A stretch of DNA of 64,000 bases, taken from contig CAYVMO010000006.1 of NCBI GenBank assembly GCA_964452645.1, positions 1-64,000 of the forward strand, written 5' to 3'. The notes below the pieces were generated by a model. It saw only the letters and a list, made by a program, of their open reading frames with translations. It was not told the origin of the DNA and ran no database searches. Both the position numbers and the translations under genes were made by a program. This DNA is from CAYXTW01 sp964452645. GTDB taxonomy: Bacteria > Zixibacteria > MSB-5A5 > GN15 > PGXB01. Below are positions 37,301-45,881 of the stretch, one piece after another (the stretch's first letter is position 1; each line of letters starts with the position of its first letter).

Positions 37301-40250
37301 TAACCGGCGGAGTTGAATCTTCCACCGTGATTACCTGTACGCAACTGGAACTGTTCCCGCACTCATCCTCGGCCGTCCACGTGCGATAAATGGTAGACTC
37401 CTGAGGACAATCGCCGGCGACAGCACTGTCGCTATAACTGAAAGTCACCGAACCGCAGTTGTCGGTTGCGGTAGGATTGCCCGTATTCGACGGGTCGGTC
37501 GATTCGTCACATTCAATAGCTATATCAGACGGACACGTTATGACCGGCGCTGTTGTATCCTCAACCGTAATAGTCTGCATGCAATCGGAACTGTTGTTGC
37601 ATTCATCCGTCGCGGTCCAGGTCCGCTGTATCGTATAGTCATCAGGACAATTGCCCGGTACGATATTATCGCTATAAGTGACCGTCACCGAACCGCAATT
37701 GTCGCTGGCTGTCGCACTTCCGGTGTTCGATGGATCGGTCGATTCATCGCATTCCAGACTAATGTCACCCGGGCAGGTAATAACCGGCGGCGTCGTGTCC
37801 TCAACCGTTATTGTCTGGATACATTCTGAGTAATTTCCATTATCATCTTCGGCGTGCCATGTGCGAGATATAGTCTTCTCCTGCGGACAATTTCCCGCCG
37901 TTTCGCTATCGGTATAGCTTATTGTTACATTCGTATCGCAATTATCAATCGCCGTCGCACCGCCCGTATTCGAAGGATCAGACGACTCGTCGCACTCTAT
38001 CGTCATATCGGCCGGACAACTGATTACCGGCGGGGTCGTATCCAGAATAGTAATTATCTGTTGACAGGATGAACTGTTGCTGCAATTGTCAGTCGCCGTC
38101 CATGTACGCGTTATAACACCATAATTTCTCGAATCTGTGTACGTTATATCAGGTGAACCGTCACAGTTATCAACCGCAGAAGCGCTGCCGGTGTTTGACG
38201 GAAGCGTCGATTCGTCGCATTCAATAGTTATATCCGACGGACAGGTTATAACCGGCGGCGTCGTATCCTGGACGGTAATTGTCTGCATGCAATCGGAACT
38301 ATTGTTGCATTCGTCGGTCGCTGTCCAGGTCCGCTGTATCGTATAGTTATCAGCACAGTTGCCGGGAATGATATTATCGCTATAAGTGATTGTTACCGAA
38401 CCGCAATTATCACTCGCGGTGGCGCTACCGGTATTTGACGGATCGGTCGATTGATCACATTCCAGAGCGATGTCACCCGGGCAGGTTATAACCGGCGGCG
38501 TCGTATCCTCAACCGTTATTGTCTGGACACATTCCGCGTAATTTCCATTATCATCTTCGGCGTGCCATGTACGTGTTATGACTTTCTCCTGCGGACAGTT
38601 TCCGGCCGCTTCACTATCAGCATACGTAATTGTCACACTGGTATCACAATTATCGGTCGCCGTCGCTGTCCCCGTATTGGCCGGGTCGGTCGATTCATCG
38701 CACTCAATCGTCATATCGGCCGGACAACTGACAATCGGTGGAGTTGTATCTTCAAGCGTAATTGTTTGCTGGCAATCGGAACTGTTACCGCAATCATCGG
38801 TCACCGTCCAGGTGCGAGTTATTACATCGCCATTGACCTGATCGGAATAATTTATGGCCGGCGATATATCGCAATTATCGGTTGCCGTCGCCGAACCGGT
38901 GTTGGCCGGATCAATCGAGGCATCACACTCTATTGTCACATTACCGGGACAGGTTATCACCGGCGGTGTCGTATCTTCGATGGTTATCGTCTGCTGGCAC
39001 GTCGAAGTATCGCTGCAATCATCGACCGCATACCACGTTCTTGTAATGACTTTTTCCTGCGGGCAGCTACCGGTGACTTCACTATCGGAATAAGTAATCG
39101 CCGGCGATGCATCATGATCGTCGGTCGCCGTTGCACATCCGGTATTCGACGGATCGGCAGAGGCGTCGCATTCGATGGTTACATCGGCCGGACAGCTAAT
39201 TACCGGCGGCGTATTTAGAACAACGGTGACAACCGTTTCGCACGTATCGGCCGAACCATACGAATCGGTCGCAATCAATGTAATCGTGTAATCACCGGCA
39301 CCCGTCGGCGTGAAGCAAACCTGATCGCCGCTTTTGGTTCCCATCGAAACGTCGCACGATGACAGGTTGTCATCGGGATCATAGCAACTGAATCCGGAAA
39401 TACAAATTTCAGTTAAATCACACAGAAAGACCGCGGTATCACCGGGGCAGGTGGCGGTCGGAGGCATATTGCAGGCTGAAGAGTGAAGATAAACTCCTTC
39501 ACACTTGTTGGAAGCCGATAAATTCACACGTTGATCGGGGTCACAGGCACTGTTGGGAGGCTCACTATGGGAAGGTTTCGCTTCACCAAGAAATTTGACA
39601 CGAATCGAATAATCGCCGGAATCCGAAGGCATTGTCAAATAAGCGCAGGCATTTCCATTGATATCGGTTAATACCGTATCATCGGCATCCTGGCCGACAT
39701 TGACACCGCAATTACCCTCATTAACGAAAAATAAGATCGGCCGGCCGTAAAGAGGCGCATACCCACCACCGGGGCATTGCTGATAAAGCGTGGCGCAAAT
39801 CTCATATTCCATCCCGGGGCAGAGTGTATCGGGGATTGTGCTCGTCCAGACGATAATAGTATTACAATCGGTGAAAGTCGTGGTAGCCGAAAAACCCGAG
39901 CTTTGCCCCTCTGCGGTTACCAACAGGGTTTCGCCCAGCGCATCCTCCGGAACATACCAGTAAGTATCAAAGATGCCATAGCCATTGGCATATACATCCC
40001 ACGGATCATAATCCGGGGTCGGCGGCGTGTTGCCGTCATAACGCGTCACCTGAACGGTAACTGATTCATTAGCCCAGAACCCGGTGCCGGTAATCCGGAC
40101 CGTATCATCGGGCGGATAATCATCACGGTCGGTAAACACCGTGGCGCCATGAGCCGTCGCACCGATAAGGAAGACCAAAAGAAAGAGTAAACATATAAAC
40201 TTGATTCGGAAATGCCCCGCTTTTCCCGGTGAACAATAGCGACAAGTCAT
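34395..40250 (-). CDS. Giant secreted repeat protein: HYR-like repeats, cohesin-like domain, dockerin, C-terminal sorting domain
   Basis: The start is ATG 40250 with AAAGGCG 6 bases upstream (a TTG 36 bases earlier is less likely). It gives 1951 residues. After a signal segment (FICLLFLLVFLIGATAHG) comes an adhesive-type strand domain (FTDRDDYPPDDTVRITGTGF). One PKD/cadherin-like unit and 11 HYR-like units of about 79 residues (TPPVITCPGDIALECDQSTD type) follow. Three more PKD-like units, a cohesin-like domain (GGFDFLIAYDASALTFMEAE), a dockerin-like pair (RGDVNLNGVCN and TDVNADGITLTVADLVYLIR) and a YPNPFNPTATIEMTLP sorting domain ending KMILLK complete it. It is a surface or secreted scaffold with no catalytic domain. 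Confidence 0.85.
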   Translation of the reverse strand: MTCRYCSPGKAGHFRIKFICLLFLLVFLIGATAHGATVFTDRDDYPPDDTVRITGTGFWANESVTVQVTRYDGNTPPTPDYDPWDVYANGYGIFDTYWYVPEDALGETLLVTAEGQSSGFSATTTFTDCNTIIVWTSTIPDTLCPGMEYEICATLYQQCPGGGYAPLYGRPILFFVNEGNCGVNVGQDADDTVLTDINGNACAYLTMPSDSGDYSIRVKFLGEAKPSHSEPPNSACDPDQRVNLSASNKCEGVYLHSSACNMPPTATCPGDTAVFLCDLTEICISGFSCYDPDDNLSSCDVSMGTKSGDQVCFTPTGAGDYTITLIATDSYGSADTCETVVTVVLNTPPVISCPADVTIECDASADPSNTGCATATDDHDASPAITYSDSEVTGSCPQEKVITRTWYAVDDCSDTSTCQQTITIEDTTPPVITCPGNVTIECDASIDPANTGSATATDNCDISPAINYSDQVNGDVITRTWTVTDDCGNSSDCQQTITLEDTTPPIVSCPADMTIECDESTDPANTGTATATDNCDTSVTITYADSEAAGNCPQEKVITRTWHAEDDNGNYAECVQTITVEDTTPPVITCPGDIALECDQSTDPSNTGSATASDNCGSVTITYSDNIIPGNCADNYTIQRTWTATDECNNSSDCMQTITVQDTTPPVITCPSDITIECDESTLPSNTGSASAVDNCDGSPDITYTDSRNYGVITRTWTATDNCSNSSSCQQIITILDTTPPVISCPADMTIECDESSDPSNTGGATAIDNCDTNVTISYTDSETAGNCPQEKTISRTWHAEDDNGNYSECIQTITVEDTTPPVITCPGDISLECDESTDPSNTGSATASDNCGSVTVTYSDNIVPGNCPDDYTIQRTWTATDECNNSSDCMQTITVEDTTAPVITCPSDIAIECDESTDPSNTGNPTATDNCGSVTFSYSDSAVAGDCPQESTIYRTWTAEDECGNSSSCVQVITVEDSTPPVITCPDNITIECSASTDPSNTGSATATDNCDVSPVVAYSDQVNGNVITRAWTATDACGNSSDCAQTITLIDTSPPTITCPDDIAVECSESTDPSNTGTATADDNCDPNPAITYADSTVAGNCPQEYTIIRTWRATDAGNNYSECQQIITVEDTTPPVITCPDDAEVYCGGPYDPSITDTATATDNCDPSPAITYTDQINGNVVTRTWTATDGCGNSSDCQQLITLVPNDPPVAGCPSDTTIFMCELSEICVGGFSCSDPDGNLASCEAIGGTLDGNEICFMPVEGDNTLMLIATDDCGAADTCTTVVTVILNSPPTATCPAEIDTSLCELEQLCIPGFSCSDVDYNLASCDAVTGTLNGDEICFMPVEGMNYLILLATDACGATAACTTMVNVTLNSPPVAECPGSESISVYEFPADICIHGFGCSDPDGNLVSCEVDVVPGSNVVFEGDSVCFTADAEGYYTVTITATDECGAKQTTDQCQTSVFVRKLTECPVVQIEKTHGSLQGHLEYVSITYTKATGQQYEMGGFDFLIAYDASALTFMEAERGQLLDDCGWEYFTYRYGANGNCGNGCPSGLLRIAAIADENNGPLHPSCFGPPDEDPHELAEMTFLVTSNMNFESQYVPIYFFWADCGDNIISSKTGDTAFIDSKIYDFENGLIWDENDDGQYPEGARIPFVGAPDNCLNPIPGKPSAIRCVEFVNGGIDIIPVENLDDRGDVNLNGVCNEIADAIVFTNYLIFGPPAFTVNFEGQKAATDVNADGITLTVADLVYLIRIIVGDALPIPKIAPNINARFESNDGAINVDSRLGAALMVLEGEAEVSLGSDAADMELISHFDGTNTRVLLYSFDRGHGCSGEILRTYASVVSVEAADYDGNAYKTTLVPSKFSVTSYPNPFNPTATIEMTLPTASDWSIAIFNVMGQKIAEFNGYGEAGPVRITWDASQYASGVYFYKATAVRQTVTRKMILLK
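35400..35830 (-). other. Cohesin-like domain region of the giant protein
   Basis: The encoded segment QYEMGGFDFLIAYDASALTF, followed by LAEMTFLVTSN and an aromatic strand PIYFFWADCG, has the strand pattern of cohesin-type beta sandwiches. The dockerin-like pair lies immediately C-terminal (about 34960-35165). The assignment is by pattern only. Confidence 0.5.
36620..39220 (-). repeat. Coding array of 11 HYR-like units
   Basis: Eleven units of about 237 bp each contain CPxDxxxEC, STDPSNTGxATATDNC, a TRTWTATD strand and SSxCxQTITxxDTTPP. Units 3-5 and 6-8 form a larger duplicated block: matching DNA starts at 37573 and 38281, 708 bp apart. Confidence 0.85.
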
Positions 40251-40701
40251 TAATCGCCTTTCATATATCGAATTATTTTTTTTCAAACATCATTCAAACA
40301 GCTAAAGGCCGATAGTACAATCGATTTCATAAATAATAGAACATCAGAAAATAATAATAGCCTTAGACGCAGTAAACCTTGTCCCTCGGTTATTTATAAA
40401 AATTGTGCTCGAACGGCTTTTAGCCGGGTTGTTCTATACCGGTATAAGTATAAGATTTTAAAACAGTTAAGTCAAGCGAAAAATGCGGATTTGCCCGTTT
40501 TTTTTGAAAAAAAATCGCCATTTATTTACGCGTTTTCTACTCGTTTTTTACGCATATTTTTTTCGCTTTTTTTAATCGCAATAATTACCGATCGGCTATT
40601 GCAGTATCGTTTGTCGCTCAATAACTTACGAGAACGCCGGATAAATATCAATTCTGTCGCGTCCGGATATAACTCAAATCTGATTTTTCCATTAAAGACG
40701 T
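40251..40701. other. Intergenic region upstream of the giant protein
   Basis: The 451-bp gap contains the promoter at 40447-40475 and a leader of about 190 nt for the giant protein gene. The part from 40476 to 40701, downstream of the LolA-like gene, is AT-rich with no clear terminator. A short hydrophobic open frame on the plus strand has no support. Confidence 0.5.
40447..40475 (-). promoter_or_regulatory. Near-consensus promoter of the giant repeat protein gene
   Basis: On the minus strand TTGACT (40470-40475) and TATACT (40447-40452) are 17 bases apart, each one mismatch from consensus. Confidence 0.65.
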
Positions 40702-41499
40702 TTATTCTCTTTCAAGATAGCGGGTCGTAAAGTATTCGTCCTTAATATCCGGATTAAATTTTATCTCATCGACCTTTAAAATCGATTTCCGATCGTTTTG
40801 CAAATTGTCCATCACCAGTTCCGTCAACCGGTACTTTTTATTTTTCGGATCGAGTAATACGATTTTATTCACGTTCAATTCTTTGTATAACGACCCGTCC
40901 AGATCATAATAAATTGCCTTGCGAATGACATAATCGTCCTTGCCGATAAATGAAATTCGTTTCGAAAAACCGTTCTCGTCGGCGATATCATCATTCTTGG
41001 GTATTATCTCGAGTTGCCAGCAATCGGTGCCATTCACATTCTCCTCGCCGAGGACCTTAAAATTGAAATCATCGGCATTGGGCGGTGTCATATCAGCATA
41101 CGAGAATTCAGATCCCATGAAATTTTTCGCCTTCTCACTGCTGATAATTCTGCGGGTTTTTCTCAGTGCCGGCATATACAGCCACATATCGTCGTCCTTA
41201 TTCAGATAATCGTAAGTCAGCAAACCGGTCCCTTTGACGTCGGCCGGCGATAAAAATCTGATCAGCTTTTTTTCGGTATCACCATTATCATACAGCTTGG
41301 TTACCTGCGCTATTTTTCTCACCCGCTCGCGTCCCTTGCTGTCAATAATAGTCATGGTCGAGGTCGCCTCGACTCCGGCCAGGCGGGTCGCGTCGATTGA
41401 CCGATCGAATATTTCCCTGCCCGTCGGTTTATCCTGTGCAAAAAGGCTCGAAAAAGCCAGGATAATTGTTATTGCTGTCAATACTGTTAGCCATTTCAT
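40702..41499 (-). CDS. Outer-membrane lipoprotein-sorting (LolA-like) protein
   Basis: This 265-residue protein has a signal peptide (1-21) and then the LolA_like pattern: GREIFDRSIDATRLAGVEAT, MTIIDSKGRERVRK, KKLIRFLSPADVKGTGLLTY, DDDMWLYMPALRKTRRI and SSEKAKNFMGSEFSYADM. Family members sit beside RND exporters of the MMPL/HAE3 kind and are thought to carry a lipid across the periplasm. It is the last gene of the operon after the RND gene (60-bp gap). GGAG lies 8 bases before the ATG. Confidence 0.82.
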   Translation of the reverse strand: MKWLTVLTAITIILAFSSLFAQDKPTGREIFDRSIDATRLAGVEATSTMTIIDSKGRERVRKIAQVTKLYDNGDTEKKLIRFLSPADVKGTGLLTYDYLNKDDDMWLYMPALRKTRRIISSEKAKNFMGSEFSYADMTPPNADDFNFKVLGEENVNGTDCWQLEIIPKNDDIADENGFSKRISFIGKDDYVIRKAIYYDLDGSLYKELNVNKIVLLDPKNKKYRLTELVMDNLQNDRKSILKVDEIKFNPDIKDEYFTTRYLERE

Positions 41500-41559
41500 G
41501 GTTTTACTCCTTTTATTTTAGTCACCAGTTTTCAATTTTCAACTTTTTACACTATGCCT

Positions 41560-43830
41560 TTATTTCGGTTCGAGGAACCGGGGCTTAAATATCAAACACA
41601 ACGACGGAATCAATACCAGTGCTCCGACCAGACAGGAAAATATCGAAACAACGACCAGGAAACCGAAAAACTTTACCGGAAGAAAACCGGAAAACAACAG
41701 CGCTACGAATCCGACAATAACCGAAAAGGCATTAAAAATAATTCCCCGTCCCGAGGTCGTTAAAGTTTTCATAACAGCCACTTCATAATCCAGACCATTG
41801 CGCCTTTCTTCCCGATACCGCCATAAGAAATGAATCGTATAATCAATCCCGACACCGATCATGATCGACGACAGCAACGCCGTCGCGACGTTCAGCTCGA
41901 TGCCGAAAATACCCATCAGCCCGAACAGGACGACGATCGACAATGTCAGCGGGATAGCGGAAATCAATCCGGCGATTACCGAACGAAACAGAATCATCAA
42001 CAGAATCGCCACGATTATCATCGCCAGACTCAGCGAAAGAAGCTGCCCGCTGACCACCAGCCGCGCCAGGTCGGAAAGCACCACGCCGATACCCCCGATC
42101 AATAAAACATTCGGATCGTTTGCAACCATTGTTCTGACTGTATCCACAAAATGATTCAGGCGGGCGGTGCTTGTCGTGTTCATGCGCGCCGTTATTAAGG
42201 CATGTTCGTACGGAAAATCGACCAATTTTTCAAAATCTTCCGGATCACCGCTCATGCTGTATAATTCGAAATATTGGGCCACGGCGTTGCGGGTATCCGG
42301 AATACGATCGTATCCGACATCATCGGTATCGTTTAAGGCCCGGCTCATCTGACGCACCACGCGGGCAATGGAGGTCGTATTGCCGACCATTTCCATCCGC
42401 CCGATTTGCCTCTCGAGCGAATCGATTTTTTTCATCAGGCGCGGGTCCTTGATATCTCCCTCGATGACTATCGATATATTCTGAGAGCCGCCCAGATTTT
42501 GATCGATTAAATCCGTCGCATACACGACCGGGTCATCTTCCGAGAAATAGCGTTTCGGATCGGTATCTACCACGACCCGGAAAATTCCAACCGCCGCAAC
42601 TAAAGATAAGGCCAGGGCAACAATCGTAATCGTCCGGGGTCGTTTCGAAACCAAACGTCCGAAAAACCAGAGAAGTCTTTCCAAAAATCGCTTTCTGTGG
42701 TTTGGATCCTCCGGGCTGGATAGTACCGGGCGCGGCTTACGAAGCAACGACGTCACCGCCGGGATAAAAAACAGGCTGGCCATGAGCGCAAAGATAATCC
42801 CGCACGCGGCCAGAATTCCCAGCTGCTCGGCCGGTACCAGAGCATGCCCCAGAAGACATAACATCCCCGCCATAGTCGTCAAACCGGTTACCAGGACCGG
42901 TTCGGACAATGTCCTGAACATCCTTCTCGCCAATTCCTTTTTCGTAAAAGTATTGCCGGGGGTATTATCTTCCTGATACCTCGCAATCATGTGGATACCG
43001 TAATCATTGGCCACAGCAATCAAAAAGACCGGAAGGATGACGGTAATTATCTGAATTCTCCAGCCCAAAACGGGGATTAATCCCATCGCAAAAAGGACCG
43101 ACATAATCACTACAAAAAACGGCAGCAGGACACCCCGCAACTGCTTGAAACATACAAACAAAAAGATAAGCATAATTATCAGGCCAATCGGCATCAGATG
43201 CCCGAGATCATTCTGGATATTGCGACTTACGTTACCTCGAATATATGGTAAGCCACCGATAACCGTTTCCTCCGGGCCCGGATGATCCGCGACCAATTTC
43301 TCAATCTTCGGAATAATATACGCGTCGGAGACATCATCCTTTATCACCGCAATCACCGCCGTTATCGTGAAATCCTTCGATACCACACTGCCGTAAACGA
43401 TGTCATTATCCATTATCTCCCGGCGAAGAATCTCTCTCTGCTCGTCGTTCGTGGGTATTCGGTCAACGGCCGGATCGACAATCATCGCCCCCTCTTCGCT
43501 TTTAATACTTTTCAAATCAAAAAGAGAAAGAACCTTATCCACGCCCTTAATGCGATTGGCCGCTCGAGAAAGTTCTTTGACTCGTTTCAGCGTTTCCGAA
43601 TTTAGAACATCGTCGGTCCGGATAATAATCATCAACATCTCCGTTCCGCCGAACAGTTCATCTATTTTATCCGTGTTGATTCTCGAAATCATGTCAGCCG
43701 GAAGCTGGTCTTTCATGTCGGCGTCGATTTTCGCGTACCGAATCTGGTAGCCGAATGCCGCCGCGACGGCGACAAAACCAATAATAATAAACCAGCGGAA
43801 CTTAATAATATAATCAGCCATCGTTTTCAT
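41560..43830 (-). CDS. RND-superfamily exporter (MMPL/HAE3 type)
   Basis: The start is ATG 43830, with GAGGTGA about 6 bases upstream, giving 756 residues. A GTG at 43839 would add three. The protein has two halves, each with one membrane segment, a large periplasmic loop and a five-helix bundle: LMPIGLIIMLIFLFVCFKQL in the first, LMILFRSVIAGLISAIPL in the second. Conserved IAVANDYGIHMIARYQED and IMIGVGIDYTIHFLWRYREE carry the acidic proton-relay residues. It probably moves a hydrophobic compound or lipid out of the inner membrane toward the LolA-like partner and outer-membrane protein. It overlaps tetR by about 17 bp. Confidence 0.88.
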   Translation of the reverse strand: MKTMADYIIKFRWFIIIGFVAVAAAFGYQIRYAKIDADMKDQLPADMISRINTDKIDELFGGTEMLMIIIRTDDVLNSETLKRVKELSRAANRIKGVDKVLSLFDLKSIKSEEGAMIVDPAVDRIPTNDEQREILRREIMDNDIVYGSVVSKDFTITAVIAVIKDDVSDAYIIPKIEKLVADHPGPEETVIGGLPYIRGNVSRNIQNDLGHLMPIGLIIMLIFLFVCFKQLRGVLLPFFVVIMSVLFAMGLIPVLGWRIQIITVILPVFLIAVANDYGIHMIARYQEDNTPGNTFTKKELARRMFRTLSEPVLVTGLTTMAGMLCLLGHALVPAEQLGILAACGIIFALMASLFFIPAVTSLLRKPRPVLSSPEDPNHRKRFLERLLWFFGRLVSKRPRTITIVALALSLVAAVGIFRVVVDTDPKRYFSEDDPVVYATDLIDQNLGGSQNISIVIEGDIKDPRLMKKIDSLERQIGRMEMVGNTTSIARVVRQMSRALNDTDDVGYDRIPDTRNAVAQYFELYSMSGDPEDFEKLVDFPYEHALITARMNTTSTARLNHFVDTVRTMVANDPNVLLIGGIGVVLSDLARLVVSGQLLSLSLAMIIVAILLMILFRSVIAGLISAIPLTLSIVVLFGLMGIFGIELNVATALLSSIMIGVGIDYTIHFLWRYREERRNGLDYEVAVMKTLTTSGRGIIFNAFSVIVGFVALLFSGFLPVKFFGFLVVVSIFSCLVGALVLIPSLCLIFKPRFLEPK

Positions 43831-44467
43831 TACTATCACCTCTCTGTTTTTGATTTAGTTCGGCGATGCCCGTGATACCGCGCAGACAAAAAGTCGATAT
43901 CAATCCGGCATACTTATCATAAAATGAATCATCGAATTCCAGCCCGAATATTTGCGCCTGGACCGGGCGTAATCGGAAATGAGCCAGTACTATTCCCAGT
44001 ATCGAGGGGCCAATCGCGATTACCTGAAGCGGATCATCCGGATCCAGATTAAAACGACGGAAAAGATCAGAGACACCCTTTATCAGCGATTTGACCTTTT
44101 CGGTTCTTATATCCGCAATTTCCGGTATATCGAGCGGCAGGGCATTAAACGAAACCACCGCCAGATCGCTGTTATTCCTGATAAAATCTACAATACCTTT
44201 TATTATCAACCGCACACTTTCTTCCGCGGTTTGCTCCTCCCTGATTACATGCACGATAGCCTGATAGTACTTACTATGGAATTCATCTATAATCGATTTT
44301 AAAATGCCGCCTTTACCGCCGTAATAATACGATATCATCGAAATATTCACATTGGCGGCTCCGGCGATTTCCCGGACCCCGACACCGTCATAGCTTTTTT
44401 TGGCAAACAATGCCACCGCCGCATCAAATATCCTCTGTCTGGGATTGTCTTCTGTTTCACTGCTCAT
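43814..44467 (-). CDS. TetR-family transcriptional regulator of the RND operon
   Basis: This 217-residue protein has an N-terminal helix-turn-helix (FDAAVALFAKKSYDGVGVRE, AGAANVNISMISYYYGGKGG) and an all-helical ligand domain. GGAGGTGA lies just upstream of the ATG, an almost perfect ribosome site. It is inside the operon between the outer-membrane protein (11-bp gap) and the RND gene. Two identical 10-bp palindromes at the operon promoter make autorepression very likely. The inducer is unknown, probably the exported compound. Confidence 0.88.
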   Translation of the reverse strand: MSSETEDNPRQRIFDAAVALFAKKSYDGVGVREIAGAANVNISMISYYYGGKGGILKSIIDEFHSKYYQAIVHVIREEQTAEESVRLIIKGIVDFIRNNSDLAVVSFNALPLDIPEIADIRTEKVKSLIKGVSDLFRRFNLDPDDPLQVIAIGPSILGIVLAHFRLRPVQAQIFGLEFDDSFYDKYAGLISTFCLRGITGIAELNQKQRGDSNENDG

Positions 44468-44478
44468 ACAATCACCTC

Positions 44479-45822
44479 CTAAAACGACGCTCGCAGCTCG
44501 AAATAAACCGCGCTCAGATATGAATCGATACTGCCGTAAACCGATTCCTCGGGGCCGGTATAAATCTCGCCGCCGAAAATAGCCGATAGATCGTCGGTAA
44601 TTTCGTAACTTAATTTTGGCCGCAGCATTAGTTCTTCGGTTACGAAGTTGTACATTCCAAGCGTCTCCAGTGTCAGCGTTTCATGCAATAGCGTCCAGGC
44701 CGGTCGAAATGATATGGCATGAGTAATCTCATCGGTCTGAAAGCTAATTTGTCGATTTTTGACAGCGATCATATATTTCGGTTCATCAAAAATCTTCACC
44801 GGTCCGGTCAATTCGGTAAAATCGAAAACATATCTTCCCATATATTGTAAAATGAAACTGAAATCGGAACCGAACTGGCGCTCAAAACCGATTACCCACT
44901 GGAAATCGGGATTCGGAATATAGGCTTCGTTTTTAAAATCCCCGTAAGGATAACGATAAGCAAACTCCCCTCTGAATCCCATATCACCCTTGGTTGTTTG
45001 AAAATCGGCCCCGACTATATGTTGACAATATGCCCTGGGGGCGACGTTTACACGCAGATTACCGCTGTCGTTTACGACCGATTTCAGATCGATTCCGGGA
45101 CTCGGATTATAACCGTTGAAATAAGATATCGAACCGTCGATCGACGGCCATTCGAAATTCATTCTGACCGCCACCGCGGTGTTATTCAGATTGGCACCCG
45201 GATATTCCGGCTCATTCATCGTGACAAAATCGGGCAAGGGAACGATATCGGTCGGAATCACCGACGCGGCGTAATTCGGAATCCAGATCGCCTCCAGCCT
45301 GACCGGATACGCGTTGAACCAGGTGCGAAACAGGAAATTGGCGAGGCGACGATCATCCTCGTCCGGCGAGCGGGTCAAATAATCTTTCGGCGTAATATTA
45401 TCGGTCGGATTGAATCCGTCGGCCCGACCCCAGACCACGATTTGATGTCCGACCCGGAAATCGAACCGGCCGACGTACAAGTTGACATAAGATTCGGCCA
45501 GATCAAGATCATTGAGCGGATCATGGAATTCACTTCCGTTGCGGAAGCCTAATTCGGCGAAGGCGTCGCCAAAACCGGTCTTGTTGGCCTTCAATTGCAA
45601 GTCGGCCTCAGCGTAAGAACTTTTCGTCTCCGCTTCATTCTTTCCCGGAACTTTGCCGACAAAAAGCGTCGCCCGGAGAAAGCCGTTAAGTTCATACGAG
45701 GTTTGATCATCAGGCCCGGTTTCTTCCGCGCCGCTGGTGGCCGATTCGAACAGCCCCTGTCCAAATGCTGGTAAGTCCAAGAAGATCAATAAAATAGACA
45801 AAATCGTAAATCTTTTGGCCAT
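44479..45822 (-). CDS. Outer-membrane beta-barrel protein (DUF1302-like)
   Basis: The start is ATG 45822 with AAAGGAG 6 bases upstream, giving 447 residues. After a signal peptide, the protein has ELNGFLRATLFVGK, ADLQLKANKTGFGDAFAELG, FRVGHQIVVWGRADGFNPTD and later amphipathic strands ending LRASF with terminal Phe. The WGRADGxNPTDN block is typical of DUF1302-like proteins that accompany RND and LolA-like genes. It is first in the operon and may be the outer-membrane acceptor or pore of the system. Confidence 0.75.
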   Translation of the reverse strand: MAKRFTILSILLIFLDLPAFGQGLFESATSGAEETGPDDQTSYELNGFLRATLFVGKVPGKNEAETKSSYAEADLQLKANKTGFGDAFAELGFRNGSEFHDPLNDLDLAESYVNLYVGRFDFRVGHQIVVWGRADGFNPTDNITPKDYLTRSPDEDDRRLANFLFRTWFNAYPVRLEAIWIPNYAASVIPTDIVPLPDFVTMNEPEYPGANLNNTAVAVRMNFEWPSIDGSISYFNGYNPSPGIDLKSVVNDSGNLRVNVAPRAYCQHIVGADFQTTKGDMGFRGEFAYRYPYGDFKNEAYIPNPDFQWVIGFERQFGSDFSFILQYMGRYVFDFTELTGPVKIFDEPKYMIAVKNRQISFQTDEITHAISFRPAWTLLHETLTLETLGMYNFVTEELMLRPKLSYEITDDLSAIFGGEIYTGPEESVYGSIDSYLSAVYFELRASF

Positions 45823-45867
45823 CACCAACTCCTTTCTAAATTATATGTATACAGTCTCATAATCAAA

Positions 45868-45877
45868 CAAACGTTTG
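45868..45877. promoter_or_regulatory. TetR operator O1
   Basis: CAAACGTTTG, a perfect 10-bp palindrome inside AACAAACGTTTGCTT, lies just downstream of the -10 box on the minus strand, over the predicted start point. Its centre is 29 bp from that of O2. Confidence 0.7.
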
Positions 45878-45881
45878 CTTA

